From: Xiphydria camelus
Taxonomy: Eukaryota; Arthropoda; Insecta; Hymenoptera; Xiphydriidae
Length of the DNA: 64,000 nucleotides
Direction of reading: 5' to 3'
NCBI GenBank assembly: GCA_963678675.1
Contig: OY783195.1
Coordinates: 21,614,283 to 21,678,282, forward strand
How positions within the stretch are numbered: the first letter of the stretch is position 1; every line of letters starts with the position of its first letter. The notes under the pieces are model-generated. The model was not told the DNA's origin and did not search any database. It was given only the letters and a program-made list of their open reading frames with translations. Positions 53,384 through 63,853 of this stretch are shown in pieces. The position numbers were made by a program, and so were the translations under genes.

Positions 53384-56318
53384 GGTGGGGGGGGTGGCCC
53401 TTTATGTGCACGAATCGTTTTCCGTGACAGTCATCAGTAGATCGGAGACGGTTGATAGGCCTGGGCAGATGGAGTACCTCATGTGCGAACTTAAAAAAGT
53501 AAGTGTCCCGCCAATCTTTGTAGCTATCATCTATCGTCCTCCTCACGTTGCTTTCACGACCCCGGATGACCTCGGATTGAGAATCGCATCTGCCATGGGT
53601 GATTATACGCATAAGATAATCTTGGGCGACTTTAATGCCGATCAACTTGGCTCTAGCTCTGATGCCGGCTACATTAGGACGCTTATGAGTGATCTATCGC
53701 TTAAGCTAGTCAATCATGGTGCCACCCACGTATCTGCTTATTCTGAAACTTGGCTCGACCTCTTCATAGTAGATGAATCTGATCAAGTCTGTTCTTGGGG
53801 CAAATCAGAGACCCCGATAGGGGCTGGTCATCATTTGATCTATGCTGAACTTGTGGTCCAAGGTGTCCGCCCTATACCCAAGGTTATCAATACACGTCGT
53901 CTTGGCAAGCTTTCTGAAGCCGAAGCTCAGAGCCTATTCAACGGAATCAACTGGACGGAACTTGCTGAACGAGACCTCGCTATTGACTCAGCTCTGGAAA
54001 ATTTCTACCTAAAATTCTTTGCCGCACTCGACTCCATTGCACCCGTTACATCCATCAGTGTCAATTCACTGAAGCATGCTCCCTGGGTCACGTCTACATT
54101 TCGCAGAGCCCAACGGAGACTACATACTATCTATAGGCGCTACCAACGGAACAGGCGACAGCATGAACTCCAAGAATACAGGTCAGCTCGTGATAATCTA
54201 CGTGCACAACTGATACAAGCCAGAGTTGAGTACTATCGTGCTAGACTTGCTGGACTGTCTCCTACTAGTATGTGGGCTGAACTGCGCAATTTAGGCCTGA
54301 TTAATGCCTCGTGCAAACCCCCATTGGCCATCCCGGCTGAAGAACTCAATGCGGCTCTCGCCCAGGTATCAATAAATGATTTTCCACCTGATCCTACTGA
54401 GGCTGACGACAATGTGCTGCTTCCTGACAGGCCGGAATTCTTTTTCAACCCTATCTTAGCTACTAGCATCGAGGAAGCAGTGCATGCGGCTAAATCGAAT
54501 GCCACTGGAGCCGACGGCCTTAGCCTGCGGATGCTTGTGCCTGTCCTGACTACGGTGATGGGCTTCCTAGTTTTAATTTTTAATCGCTCTATAGTCAACG
54601 GTTGGTTCCCAACAGCTTGGAAAAAAGCCGTAATTGTGCCAATTAATAAGATTGCCACCCCTACATCAGCCAGTGACTATCGACCGATCTCACTGTTACC
54701 CATCTTGAGTAAGATCCTGGAACGTCTCATCTATGATCAGGTCGCTCTGTACATTAAGCGCTTTTCGGTCCTGGACCCGTGGCAATGTGGTTTTCGACCC
54801 TGCCACAGTACAGCAACTGCGCTGACTAAACTTCTCAATGATGTTAGGCGAGGAATGGAAAGCCGTCAAGTTACTGTCTTGGTCCTCTTCGACTTTTCGA
54901 AGGCATTTGACTTGGTCCCACATGACATTCTTCTTCGCAAACTTCGAAAGATGGGATTCTCTGAGGTGACAATTAAATGGTTCGCTTCGTATCTCTGTAA
55001 TAGGCAACAGGCAGTCAAGCTCGATGGCGGGTCCTGCACCAGCTGGATTAGCACTAATACCGGAGTCCCACAAGGTTCCGTTTTGGGGCCCTTACTCTTC
55101 TCATTGTTCATAAATGATATTGGGACATCGATAGGATTTGCCAAGCGGCTCTTATTTGCCGACGACCTCCAAATTTATACTACATGTCCACTTTCGAACT
55201 TGCCCAATAGTATCCAAGGCCTTAACAATGACATTGCAGGTATTGAAGACTGGGCCCGGCGAAATCGACTTCGTCTAAACCCCCATAAGACTAAGGCAAT
55301 CATTCTTGGCAATAACCGCTTGGTAAACCAAATCAACTTTTCGGATCTTCCCACACTTGGCTTTTACTCTAATAAAATTCCGTTCGTCAAATCTGTTAAA
55401 AACCTGGGAGTTACACTGGACTCGAAGTTGACGTTCCACCAGCATATCGCTAGTGTCACGTCAAAGGTGAATGGAGTTATCTACAAACTCCAACAGATGC
55501 GAGAGTACACTGACAGTGGCCTGCGCAAATGCCTAGTTTCTGCACTAGTGCTTCCGCACATTGACTACTGCTCTGCTGTCCTTCTTGGTGCAGGGGCAGT
55601 CGGTGACCTGAAGCTGCAGAGGCTGATAAACAGAGGTATCAGGCACATTTTTAATCTCCCACGTGACGCGTCTATCACCCCTTATAGGCGTGAATTGGGA
55701 TGGCTCACTGTCAACGATGCCAGGAAACATGCAGTGGCTTGTCTGATTTACACAGCTCTGCGCGAGAACCGCCCATCTTTCCTTGCAGAGTTACTTATTT
55801 CTCGTAGCACGCCACGGCCCCTGAGAAGTCTCCATAGCCAACAACTGCTTGTTCCTAATTATCGCACTGATGCATACAAGTACGCATTTGCAGTTTCCGG
55901 ACCATCCATTTGGAACTCTCTTCCGGCTGAGATAAAAGCTTCATCATCTCGTAGTTGTTTCAAGACGAACTTAAAAGCCTACCTCGTTGAACAGGAAAGA
56001 TCACTAACTACGGTCTCGTCAACTAATTAATGTCACCCATTCATTCATCTCTCATTTTTCCCCCCTATACATCTGTTATTTATGCCATCTCTAGTGTTGT
56101 CGCGGGATGACAGGTCTGCAATATATTGTGTTTTAGAGAGCAAATCTTCCACTGCTACTCTCCCACTGCTAAATCTTAAGTTATTTACTTGCTTATGTCT
56201 ATTAAATTTACCTATGTTTATTTACTATGCTAGTGATTGTTATTTTCCGCTTGTTCCTGCAGTTCGCTGCATGTATATTTGGTCCAACTGTGGATCATAA
56301 ATAAAAATATCAATCAAT

Positions 56319-56322
<4 letters not shown>
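53382..56322 (+). mobile_element. 5'-truncated non-LTR retrotransposon (LINE)
   Basis: Contains the end of the endonuclease domain, a full reverse transcriptase, a ~290-bp 3' untranslated region and an AATC-repeat tail (ATAAATAAAAATATCAATCA and on to 56322). 5' truncation and a short-repeat 3' tail are typical of target-primed reverse transcription. Protein motifs place it in the CR1/L2/Jockey assemblage; I cannot fix the clade. Both flanks are TC microsatellite. Confidence 0.88.
53385..56030 (+). CDS. LINE endonuclease/reverse transcriptase polyprotein, partial
   Basis: An 881-codon open frame, intact to its stop, lacking an ATG at the left edge because the element is 5'-truncated. Residues ~1-165 are the C-terminal part of an APE-type endonuclease (VAIIYRPP at 46-53, ILGDFNAD at 79-86); the expected late SDH motif reads GAGHHLI (146-152). 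Residues ~412-680 are the reverse transcriptase: DYRPISLLPILSKILE (431-446), GFRPCHSTATAL (469-480), VLFDFSKAFD (500-509, first catalytic Asp), NTGVPQGSVLGPLLF (558-572), FADD (591-594, catalytic pair). The remainder (about 690-881) is the thumb-side C-terminal region ending GPSIWNSLPAEIK. No internal stop, so the insertion is fairly recent. Any first ORF is lost. Confidence 0.93.
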   Translation: MGGVALYVHESFSVTVISRSETVDRPGQMEYLMCELKKVSVPPIFVAIIYRPPHVAFTTPDDLGLRIASAMGDYTHKIILGDFNADQLGSSSDAGYIRTLMSDLSLKLVNHGATHVSAYSETWLDLFIVDESDQVCSWGKSETPIGAGHHLIYAELVVQGVRPIPKVINTRRLGKLSEAEAQSLFNGINWTELAERDLAIDSALENFYLKFFAALDSIAPVTSISVNSLKHAPWVTSTFRRAQRRLHTIYRRYQRNRRQHELQEYRSARDNLRAQLIQARVEYYRARLAGLSPTSMWAELRNLGLINASCKPPLAIPAEELNAALAQVSINDFPPDPTEADDNVLLPDRPEFFFNPILATSIEEAVHAAKSNATGADGLSLRMLVPVLTTVMGFLVLIFNRSIVNGWFPTAWKKAVIVPINKIATPTSASDYRPISLLPILSKILERLIYDQVALYIKRFSVLDPWQCGFRPCHSTATALTKLLNDVRRGMESRQVTVLVLFDFSKAFDLVPHDILLRKLRKMGFSEVTIKWFASYLCNRQQAVKLDGGSCTSWISTNTGVPQGSVLGPLLFSLFINDIGTSIGFAKRLLFADDLQIYTTCPLSNLPNSIQGLNNDIAGIEDWARRNRLRLNPHKTKAIILGNNRLVNQINFSDLPTLGFYSNKIPFVKSVKNLGVTLDSKLTFHQHIASVTSKVNGVIYKLQQMREYTDSGLRKCLVSALVLPHIDYCSAVLLGAGAVGDLKLQRLINRGIRHIFNLPRDASITPYRRELGWLTVNDARKHAVACLIYTALRENRPSFLAELLISRSTPRPLRSLHSQQLLVPNYRTDAYKYAFAVSGPSIWNSLPAEIKASSSRSCFKTNLKAYLVEQERSLTTVSSTN

Positions 56323-56361
<39 letters not shown>

Positions 56362-56561
56362 NNNNNNNNNNNNNNNNNNNNNNNNNNNNNNNNNNNNNNN
56401 NNNNNNNNNNNNNNNNNNNNNNNNNNNNNNNNNNNNNNNNNNNNNNNNNNNNNNNNNNNNNNNNNNNNNNNNNNNNNNNNNNNNNNNNNNNNNNNNNNNN
56501 NNNNNNNNNNNNNNNNNNNNNNNNNNNNNNNNNNNNNNNNNNNNNNNNNNNNNNNNNNNNN

Positions 56562-56641
<80 letters not shown>
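56323..56641. repeat. (TC)n microsatellite with assembly gap, right flank of LINE
   Basis: TC units from 56323 to 56361, a run of 200 undetermined bases (56362-56561), then TC units to 56641. The gap is probably a conventional placeholder in an unresolved microsatellite. Confidence 0.95.
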
Positions 56642-56646
<5 letters not shown>

Positions 56647-57473
56647 AAGCGCACATCTATGCGTCTACAGAAATACGCAAAGACTTTGCAGAACACCTTT
56701 CTCATTCGATAGAAAAAAATTCGAAATAACGGCCGATTATTCAATGCCCGTCTCCAGCAGTTTGGTCATTGACTACAATGCTGCAGGGACTAGGTACGTG
56801 AAATATCACCTTTCAAATTCAGAATCTCGCGGTTACTATATATTTATTATACTGCCATATCTATAGATTTATATCACGGTTAAAAATGATGTATTATTTC
56901 ATTTGTTTATAGTAGGGAATAGTTCGCGCGTTAAAGAGATATGACGGAAACCCCGCTAGAGCACTTTCCCTCTCTCGCTTAAGTGCTCCTCCGGGGGCCG
57001 TTTTGTAGACGAGTAGGGGTTAAAGTGTCGAAGTTTTGTTATGCCGCTCGAGTGTATTTCGGTTGCGTCTAGACTCTCCCGAGGCTGTTTAGATTGGCAG
57101 AGTTCGCGGTCCTCTCCATCCTTTCGACGCGGCGAGGTGGTACACCCGAGTCGTACCGTTCTTCTTCTTCTTCCTCCCTCCCTTCCACACGAGAAGATGC
57201 GGTTAATTTATAGTTCGCCTGCGTCACCGGCGCTGACGAAAGGCCGCGCCTCGTCTGCATTAATCGTACCTTCCTCCACGGCGCGACGAATCGGAATCCC
57301 TGTAACTTTCGGAGTCGTATATAGAGGTCTCGGGAGGTTCTGCATTTTCGAAATCGTGGAAAAGAAATTTGTGGATACCGTTTTTTCAAACTTATTTTCA
57401 AAGCAGGAGGAGACCCTCATGCACCACAAATCTACGCTCATTCTGAAGTACCTATGTAAAAATAAACGTTTTA
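56642..57473. other. unassigned; GC-rich patch at 57.0-57.35 kb
   Basis: Frames to 152 codons on both strands overlap and have no known domain. No repeat recognised. Confidence 0.45.
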
Positions 57474-57914
57474 GGGCCGCTTCCACCAACTCTGATTAAT
57501 GCTTGATTACCTAATCACGATTATATTTAATCGGCGTTCTAATCATGATTAACTGCACAATTCGTTCCACCATGAATTTTTAACCCCCGATTATCTAATC
57601 ATATACCCTCTTCCTAATAAGTTTTGGTTTTGTTGTAACGGTGATTCTGATTGGTTCACCAACGGAACTTTTAATGGAGTAGGAGGAAAACCTGACGTGA
57701 TCAACTGACGCGCTGCAAGCCGAGTTCAGCGAACTGAACGAAATCTCCAACAGAATTTAAAAAGGAACCAGTTGCATAATACCGGAGAGCAAGCAGGAGT
57801 TGTACTCTGGGTGCAATAGCGTGGTTTCTGAAATGTGCATTCCCTTTATGGAGTAAAGATACAGAAAATTCTACGCGACGTAATATGATAATGTTGCGAT
57901 ATTTTAAAGTAGAT

Positions 57915-58153
57915 TATATATTATTTTTAAGAAGTAATTTATCTTTCTGTAGCGTGTTGCAAATTATGTACAATATTTCCCGAAGCAAAGCTTCAACACT
58001 GTCTTTCGATAACCGAAAATCCATAATGAAATCTAAATCATCCAAATTTTAGAAATAATTAATTCGTTCCTTAATTAAACGTGGCCTTCTATCAATTTCG
58101 ACACCATTTTCATCATCAGATGATGATAAAATATCGTCGTAAAATAAATTCAT
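57915..58153 (-). pseudogene. N-terminal relic of PIF/Harbinger-type transposase
   Basis: Read from the ATG at 58153, the frame gives an acidic Ser/Asp stretch (LFYDDILSSSDDEN), then RRPRLIKERINYF, then a TAA stop at 58049-58051. In the same frame it continues NLDDLDFIMDFRLSKDSVEALL. The order acidic leader, R-RPR-I-ER, then F-RLSK-TV-LL resembles the N-terminus of Harbinger-type transposases from memory. The DDE nuclease domain is absent and the frame ends by about 57915, so it is inactive. Confidence 0.6.
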
Positions 58154-58215
58154 GTCCGGTATAGCATTACACAGCAGTGAAACTTCGACTTTGAGGTTAT
58201 GTTGATCCACATTAA

Positions 58216-58509
58216 CCCTTTCGCTCATGGTGACCACAAATGTGGACACGTGGATTAATGTATATATAAGGCCATAAATTAGAATTTTTTGACCGTTTGT
58301 TCACAAGAAGTACATTTGTGGACATTGTAACGAACGTATAAGGCATATATCACCATACGAATTAAAAATTAAATTTATAAATAAACTAAAAAAATTAAAT
58401 TTATGCAAAAAAATTTTTTTATTCAACAAAAAAATTTAAAGCATCGAAGAGCTGGAATATACATTATCAATTGTATGGCTGTAAAAATAAAAATTCGTGA
58501 GTGAAAGGG
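58216..58509. mobile_element. 294-bp TTAA-flanked element
   Basis: CCCTTTCGCTCATGG at the left and GTGAGTGAAAGGG at the right are inverted, flanked by perfect TTAA (58212-58215; 58510-58513). CACAAATGTGGACA and ACATTTGTGGACATT are further internal repeats. It shares CCCTTTCGCT ends with 46921-47067. A piggyBac-type miniature element is inferred. Confidence 0.8.
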
Positions 58510-58704
58510 TTAATCACTGGTTAAGTTCCTAACCGACCAAAAATGGCCGATTAAGTTCAACGGTGATTGTCTCACGTTAATCATGGTTTAAAAATTGGTG
58601 GAACGCAAGAGCTTGATTAAATTAAGCTAATCGGAAATTAACAATTTAATCAGAGTTGGTGGTTTCGGCCCTTTAGTGTGTTAGCGATACCACACACACA
58701 AGTA

Positions 58705-59714
58705 GGTGGGTCATTCCATACCAAATCGGACACTTTTTGGAGTAACATTTCGGATTTTGCTCAAATTTGGATATATTGTAGTCTTTATCGATGTTTAACC
58801 GTATCTCGAAGGATTTTTCAAAATGTTGAAAATTGTTGATTTTACAGCCACTTGAAAAATAACGCTGCTTTTTTTTCATTAAATTATAATTATCAAACCG
58901 GTGGTCGGCTGAGAATAATCTTTTGGGTACTAAAAGTGAAAGAGTTGAAAAACCAGAGAAAAATTGCATCGATCAAAAAAAAATTTTTTTTAATAATTTT
59001 ATTTGCACTTGATTTAAACAAATGACGTATTTTCATAGCTGGCCACTTTTTAAAAATCTGAAAAAAAGCAAGCATATACTTTGATATCCTCTCTTTAACG
59101 ACAAATAAACAAAAATAACGACACTTTAAAATTGACGACACAAAAATTAATTGAAGTTGACGCCGCGTCGGAATTGGCACGTCGGCCCCGCCGCTACTGG
59201 GTTCGACTGGCTTGGCGACACGCTAGCGGCGGGGCCGACGCGGCGAGGCCGACGCGGCGTCAACTTCAATTAATTTTTGTGTCGTCAATTTTAAAGTGTC
59301 GTTATTTTTGTTTGTTTGTCGTTAAAGAGAGGATATCAAAGTATATGCTTGCTTTTTTTCAGATTTTTAAAAAGTGGCCAGCTACGAAAATACGTCATTT
59401 GTTTAAATCAATTGCAAATAAAATTATTAAACAAATTTTTTTTTAATCGATGCAATTTTTCTCTGGTTTTTCAACTCTTTCACTTTTAGTACCCAAAAGA
59501 TTATTCTCAGCCGACAACCGGTTTGATAATTATAATTTAATGAAAAAAAAGCAGCGTTATTCTTCAAGTGGCTGTAAAATCAACAATTTTCAAAATTTTG
59601 AAAAATCCTTCGAGATACGGTTAAACGTCGACAAAGACTACAATATATCCAAATTTGAGCAAAATCCGAAATGTTACTCCAAGAAGTGTCCGATTTGGTA
59701 TGGAATGACCCAGG
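58705..59714. mobile_element. 1.0-kb near-perfect palindrome
   Basis: GGTGGGTCATTCCATACCAA and its inverted counterpart are flanked by TA (58703-58704; 59715-59716). Each arm is about 490 bp and differs from the other at scattered positions only. The tip is GC-rich (CGTCGGCCCCGCCGCTA inverted as TAGCGGCGGGGCCGACG) with a loop of roughly 25 nt. Mirror frames of ~95-104 codons reflect the symmetry. Terminal words are shared with 21495-22514. Confidence 0.88.
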
Positions 59715-59716
59715 TA

Positions 59717-60117
59717 TATTACTTCAAGAAAAGATATGCGTTAAATTAATACACCAAAACGTCTAATATATTCATTTAACGTACTTTAGTGCATTAATTT
59801 CACACATTTGAATCGTATTATATTTTTAACACAAAATTGCCACGTATTAAAATGTAACACACAAAACATAACACGCACTAAACGAATTAAAGCGACCCAC
59901 TTAAAACGTGCAAAAAGTGACTGCAGCAAATTATAGACAAAATGGATAAGATTTTAAGTGTATCCAGAGACAAATTTATTTGAATACAAACCTAGTAGAA
60001 ATATTCATTCGCAATGACTGAGGAATTTATTTACGAAAAGCAAACAGAAGTTTGAAGAAGTTGAAGTTTAAAGTTGTAAGTTGAACGTACTATGACGTGC
60101 ACAAACATTTGTTTCAT
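59717..60117. other. AT-rich unassigned sequence
   Basis: 59740-59900 repeats loosely the words ATTAA, ACACA and CACGTATTA without a fixed period. No gene. Confidence 0.45.
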
Positions 60118-60118
60118 T

Positions 60119-60652
60119 TAAGGTAGTTCTATCATCGGACGAAAGATTGCAGAAAAATATTATTTTTTGATATGTTTACCAGACTAGTATTGATTGGTTA
60201 ACAAAATTTGGAGGCAGGTTGCCGACGACTTTCGCGAGAAAAATTGAATTGAAAGTGAGTTCTTAAGCATTGACGCATATGCTGGTATAAGAAAGAAGGG
60301 TCCTTGTTTTCACACATTTCCGTGATTTATGTACTACAAAGATTTATGACCAAAACTCGTTAATATATCTCTGAAACGGTTGAAAAATGTAATATTAAAG
60401 AATAAAAGGGCCTTACCGGGCAATTGAATGAGAAAACGTAATCGGAGTTGTAAATCTTGAAAATCTCGCTTATAAAATATAACTACCATGCATCTCCTCT
60501 GAACTAAAGAACAGAAGAATACTACTAAAAGTGTTTCTTTTTTTTAGATTTTATTATCAGTTAAGAATAAAAAAATATGTTTTTTTAACTAATGTAGTCG
60601 AGCGCTTCTTATACACCCACCGAATACGGCCCCACGTGATAGAACTACCTTA
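60119..60652. mobile_element. 535-bp TIR element, AAGGTAGTTCTATCA ends
   Basis: TTAAGGTAGTTCTATCA and TGATAGAACTACCTTAA are perfect 17-bp inverted repeats. The interior is AT-rich without a transposase frame. Confidence 0.72.
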
Positions 60653-60908
60653 AATAAATCTTTGCTCGATATATTAAAAAAAAATTCCTCTCCGTCACGA
60701 ATAAACTTTCCAATATAATTCGTATTCAAATAAACTTTTCTCTGAGTGCACGGAACACAGCTGGCAAGAAACGAGATGTATAGTAAGGTATCGTTGATTG
60801 CCGCAGCATCCGCACTCATCTCCGGCTTCCCCGAACTTCGTTTCGTGCGTCGTCGCCGGAACGGAAGCTCGCACGTACCGTGAACCCGACGTTATACGAG
60901 TGTCACAG
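60653..60908. other. unassigned sequence
   Basis: Nothing recognised; becomes GC-rich towards the right. Confidence 0.5.
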
Positions 60909-60911
60909 TAA

Positions 60912-61008
60912 GGCCAGGCGAACGTTGGGACGCAGTTCAGTGAGGGGACGCAAGGCAACGGTCGCCCTGCGTCACCTCACTGAACTGCGTCTCAACGTTC
61001 GCTTGGCC
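60912..61008. mobile_element. 97-bp TAA-flanked hairpin
   Basis: GGCCAGGCGAACGTTGGGAC and GTCTCAACGTTCGCTTGGCC are inverted and flanked by TAA (60909-60911; 61009-61011); the arms continue through GCAGTTCAGTGAGG. A PIF/Harbinger-type miniature element is the likely reading. Confidence 0.75.
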
Positions 61009-61011
61009 TAA

Positions 61012-62693
61012 CGCTCCCGTTCCCGGACCGGCGTTCCGTCATAAATATGCCAGCGAGTCATAAATCCCCCGGCTGCGATTCCACCGAATCAATTTTCCTT
61101 TAACCTACAAAGGCTTGCACGCGATCGCTGCAGCCTCCGACACGTGACATACGGCCCTCGTTTCACCGGAGACGTTTCGAGAAAGGGTCTCTTGGTGGGT
61201 GCCGCGCCGCTACCCACTTCGCCTCTTTTGCGTGGGTGCGGCGTTTGAGAGAGGGGCGGATATTATAAGTTCTATCCGGAGCGGATATTTCTTCGGGTTC
61301 CATCGGAGATCTCTTCCAGCTGAGGAAATGTATAATGCGAACAACAGCGAGTAGAGCCCTCTCGAGCGTAGGCATCCTAATCCTCCCTCCGACGGCGTGA
61401 GACGGTGGCACAGTCCGGGACACCTCTCTCGTACTGCTCGCGCGCGCGCAACGAGGGAGGATTACGAGTTCAAATGTTGAAACCCGGTTGTTCGAAATAT
61501 TCCCGGTTATTTCGACGAAGCCAGCTGACGCGTTATCTACGGAAGCGGCGAACCGATTCGAACGCGGGACGACGTGCTCCGAGATACCCCGAGGGAGAGG
61601 AAGCGCCTCCAGGAACATCGTGAATGACAATTCCAAATAACTCTCTGCTGTTGCTTGAAAAACGGGACGGCTCTCGAATACGCGATGTCGATTTCGCACC
61701 GTCCGAGGCGCAGGTTCGAGAGGGCGGACGGTCGGACGCGCCTGGAGACTCGGGGAGGACGCATCGCGCCTCGAGACTCGTACGTTTTCATTAAGCCTTC
61801 CGTCGTGTCGCTCTCGCGCGAGGAACGGCAGGTGTGAGAGAAAAGGGAGAAGGAGGTCGCGACGAAAGGGAGACAAAGAGAGAAAGAAGCAAAGCGAAAA
61901 AAAACGAGAGGACGTTTTACCTGTATCCTTCAGGAAATTGGGTCTCTCTCCTGAAATGGAAGAATAAACCGGGAGGACATGCGAGAAGAGGAACTCTTTC
62001 CGACTTTACCGCCATATATCCCTATAACGTTCTCCCACTTCGAAACCATCAATATTTAAACCGGATAATTCTACAGAGTCCTCCGGAGATTAAAGTCTCG
62101 CCGTCCGAAAAGTCTCGGAATCGAGTCGCATCACCTGTACCCCGACGACAAATTGGAATGCGGAACACGGCGCGCAGTTGGCAATTGCATTTTAAATTAT
62201 ACGTAGGTACGCGCCTTAGAGAGGACGAGAGGATAGGAGTTTGCGAGGCTCGCGCGCGCGAGACCGGACCCCATCACCGTATCATCGTCGTATGTAACGT
62301 ATACCTATGTATACCTACGTCGTACGCCGGCCACTATCCACGCGCTTTGATCGATATTTGCTCAATCTCGGAGGCTGCTCCGCGGCGTGATAGCTCCGGC
62401 GGTATTTCAAGTTGATTTCGATTCGTGAAAGCACGAAGCGGACGAAGCACGACTGTCGGCACGCCGGATTGACGTCCTCAATTTTGGAAGTGAACGCGGC
62501 CCGCTCAGAACTCAGAGATCTCGGCGTTGAAGAGCTTTCGTGACGAATCTATTTCTGTGAATTAGGTACGCGATGGTTCAGTCGCTTGCGGCGAAGCGTA
62601 GAGAGATGGGATCGGGAGGCTCGGCTTTTCAAACTTCCTTGCGGTACAACGTCATGGCTGTATCGGTCGGATTGGGCGCGACGCAAAGGCGCG
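61012..62693. other. GC-rich island, no gene recognised
   Basis: CpG-rich over about 1.6 kb. The longest frames (237 codons minus, 61163-61876; 193 codons plus, 61834-62415) are Arg/Ser/Pro-rich and overlap opposite-strand frames; neither shows a known domain. It may be host promoter or regulatory sequence, by analogy with the other GC islands in the window. Confidence 0.5.
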
Positions 62694-62714
62694 ACACACA
62701 CACACACACACACA
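62694..62714. repeat. (CA)n microsatellite
   Basis: About ten CA units, interrupted on the right by the miniature element that starts CAGGGTGATTC. Confidence 0.9.
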
Positions 62715-63112
62715 CAGGGTGATTCTTTAATACTGCGACAAACTTCAAGGATGGGTTCCTTGGATGAAAATAAGAAAAAAAATTCCTATGAACATGGGTC
62801 CGGAAACGCTGAGTTTCGGAGAAACAGGGTGTTGGATTTTTATACAAATTCTCTTCCATCAGGAAACAGTATAAAGTTCTTTAATTTAATTGGAAATAAA
62901 TATGTTTATTTGTAATAATAGATGATACACTAAGCTAAGAAAAATGCACAGTGAAGCAAGAAAATAAATTATGAAGAAAATTTTTTTTTAAATAAATACC
63001 CTGTTTCTCCGAAACTCAGCGTTTCCGAACCCATGTTCATAGGAACTTTTTTCTTATTTTCATCCAAGGAACCCATCCTTGAAGTTTGTCGCAATATTAA
63101 AGAATCACCCGG
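62715..63112. mobile_element. 398-bp miniature derivative of the 52.4-kb mariner
   Basis: The inverted arms (62715-62832; 62998-63112) begin CAGGGTGATTCTTTAATA and, inverted, CCGGGTGATTCTTTAATA. The left ~255 bp equal the reverse complement of 52966-53221, the 3' end of the DD41D mariner, including AAATATGTTTATTTGTAATA. So the element is built from one transposon end plus an inverted copy of its terminal ~115 bp. Confidence 0.87.
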
Positions 63113-63117
63113 TATAT

Positions 63118-63286
63118 AGCACATATTATACTGCCATAAATGCTCACTGAAGTATAACAGTGTTCATACACACGGAGCATAGGAAATATTGGTAGATATA
63201 GGTCTTATTCATGTACCTTTCGCTCCGTGTGTATGAACTCTGTTATAATTCAGTGAGCATGTACCTGTGGCAGTATAATATGTGCA
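63118..63286. mobile_element. 169-bp hairpin element
   Basis: GCACATATTATACTGCCATA and its inverted counterpart enclose ~65-bp arms with AACAGTGTTCATACACACGG. A diverged half arm (AATATAACAGTGTTCGTACG) follows at about 63368-63405. Confidence 0.78.
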
Positions 63287-63577
63287 AAGCAAATACCCTG
63301 CATAAAGTTTCGATTCGCAAAACAGATGGCGCTCCGGATATGCATGTTTACAACCACAGACTCTCATTATAATATAACAGTGTTCGTACGCATAGAGCGA
63401 ATAGATATCATTATAATTAGTTGTTTCAATTTTTCTTCGTCGATTAACTGAGTGAACGAACGACTAATCATTGCATTTGTCTCTGATTTCCTCTGTGATG
63501 ACGTATCCCTTAAGGTGCCTGTTTCCTGGTTTTCTCGTTCCTTTAGGGTGATAGGAGTACCTTGAACATACTTCCTA
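63287..63577. other. unassigned, with half arm of the preceding hairpin family
   Basis: Apart from the half arm at about 63368-63405, nothing recognised. Confidence 0.45.
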
Positions 63578-63853
63578 ATAAAATAAAACTTATAATTAAA
63601 AAGATATCTCCATTTCCGAACGTTTTTATATACTCAAACTATTTTTCATCAATTCAAAAGTACCACGGCTGTCAATTTGCTTGTCAACTTCTTCGCGATT
63701 TTCACTATTGAATAATAAATTTTCTAGCCGTTTATTTATAAGAAGCGCTAGATTATTGTGGATAAACGGTCGTGTAGAATTGATAAAAAATGGTTTGAGC
63801 GTATAAAATGTTCAGAAATGGAGATATCGTTTAAATTATAAGTTTTATTCAAT
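63578..63853. mobile_element. 275-bp foldback element
   Basis: AATAAAACTTATAATTAAAA and its inverted counterpart enclose ~75-bp arms containing GATATCTCCATTTC and CAAACTATTTTT. Non-coding. Confidence 0.72.

Larger units (their letters stand above)
57474..58671. mobile_element. PIF/Harbinger-type element with transposase relic
   Basis: GGGCCGCTTCCACCAACTCT and, inverted, GGGCCGAAACCACCAACTCT form the termini; TTTA flanks both sides (57470-57473; 58672-58675), which contains the TTA/TWA expected of this superfamily. Inner arms share ATGATTAAC and GTTCCACCA. It holds a transposase N-terminal relic on the minus strand and a TTAA-flanked insertion at 58216-58509. Confidence 0.75.

Noticed and set aside
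53214..53645. Arg-Glu repeat protein on the minus strand
   Set aside because: It is the reverse of the TC microsatellite joined to an antisense LINE frame.
56237..56866. Ser-Leu repeat protein across the assembly gap
   Set aside because: It is the TC microsatellite translated through undetermined bases.
61163..61876. 237-codon minus-strand frame
   Set aside because: Composition is that of a chance frame in GC-rich DNA; overlapping plus-strand frames are also open, no family recognised.
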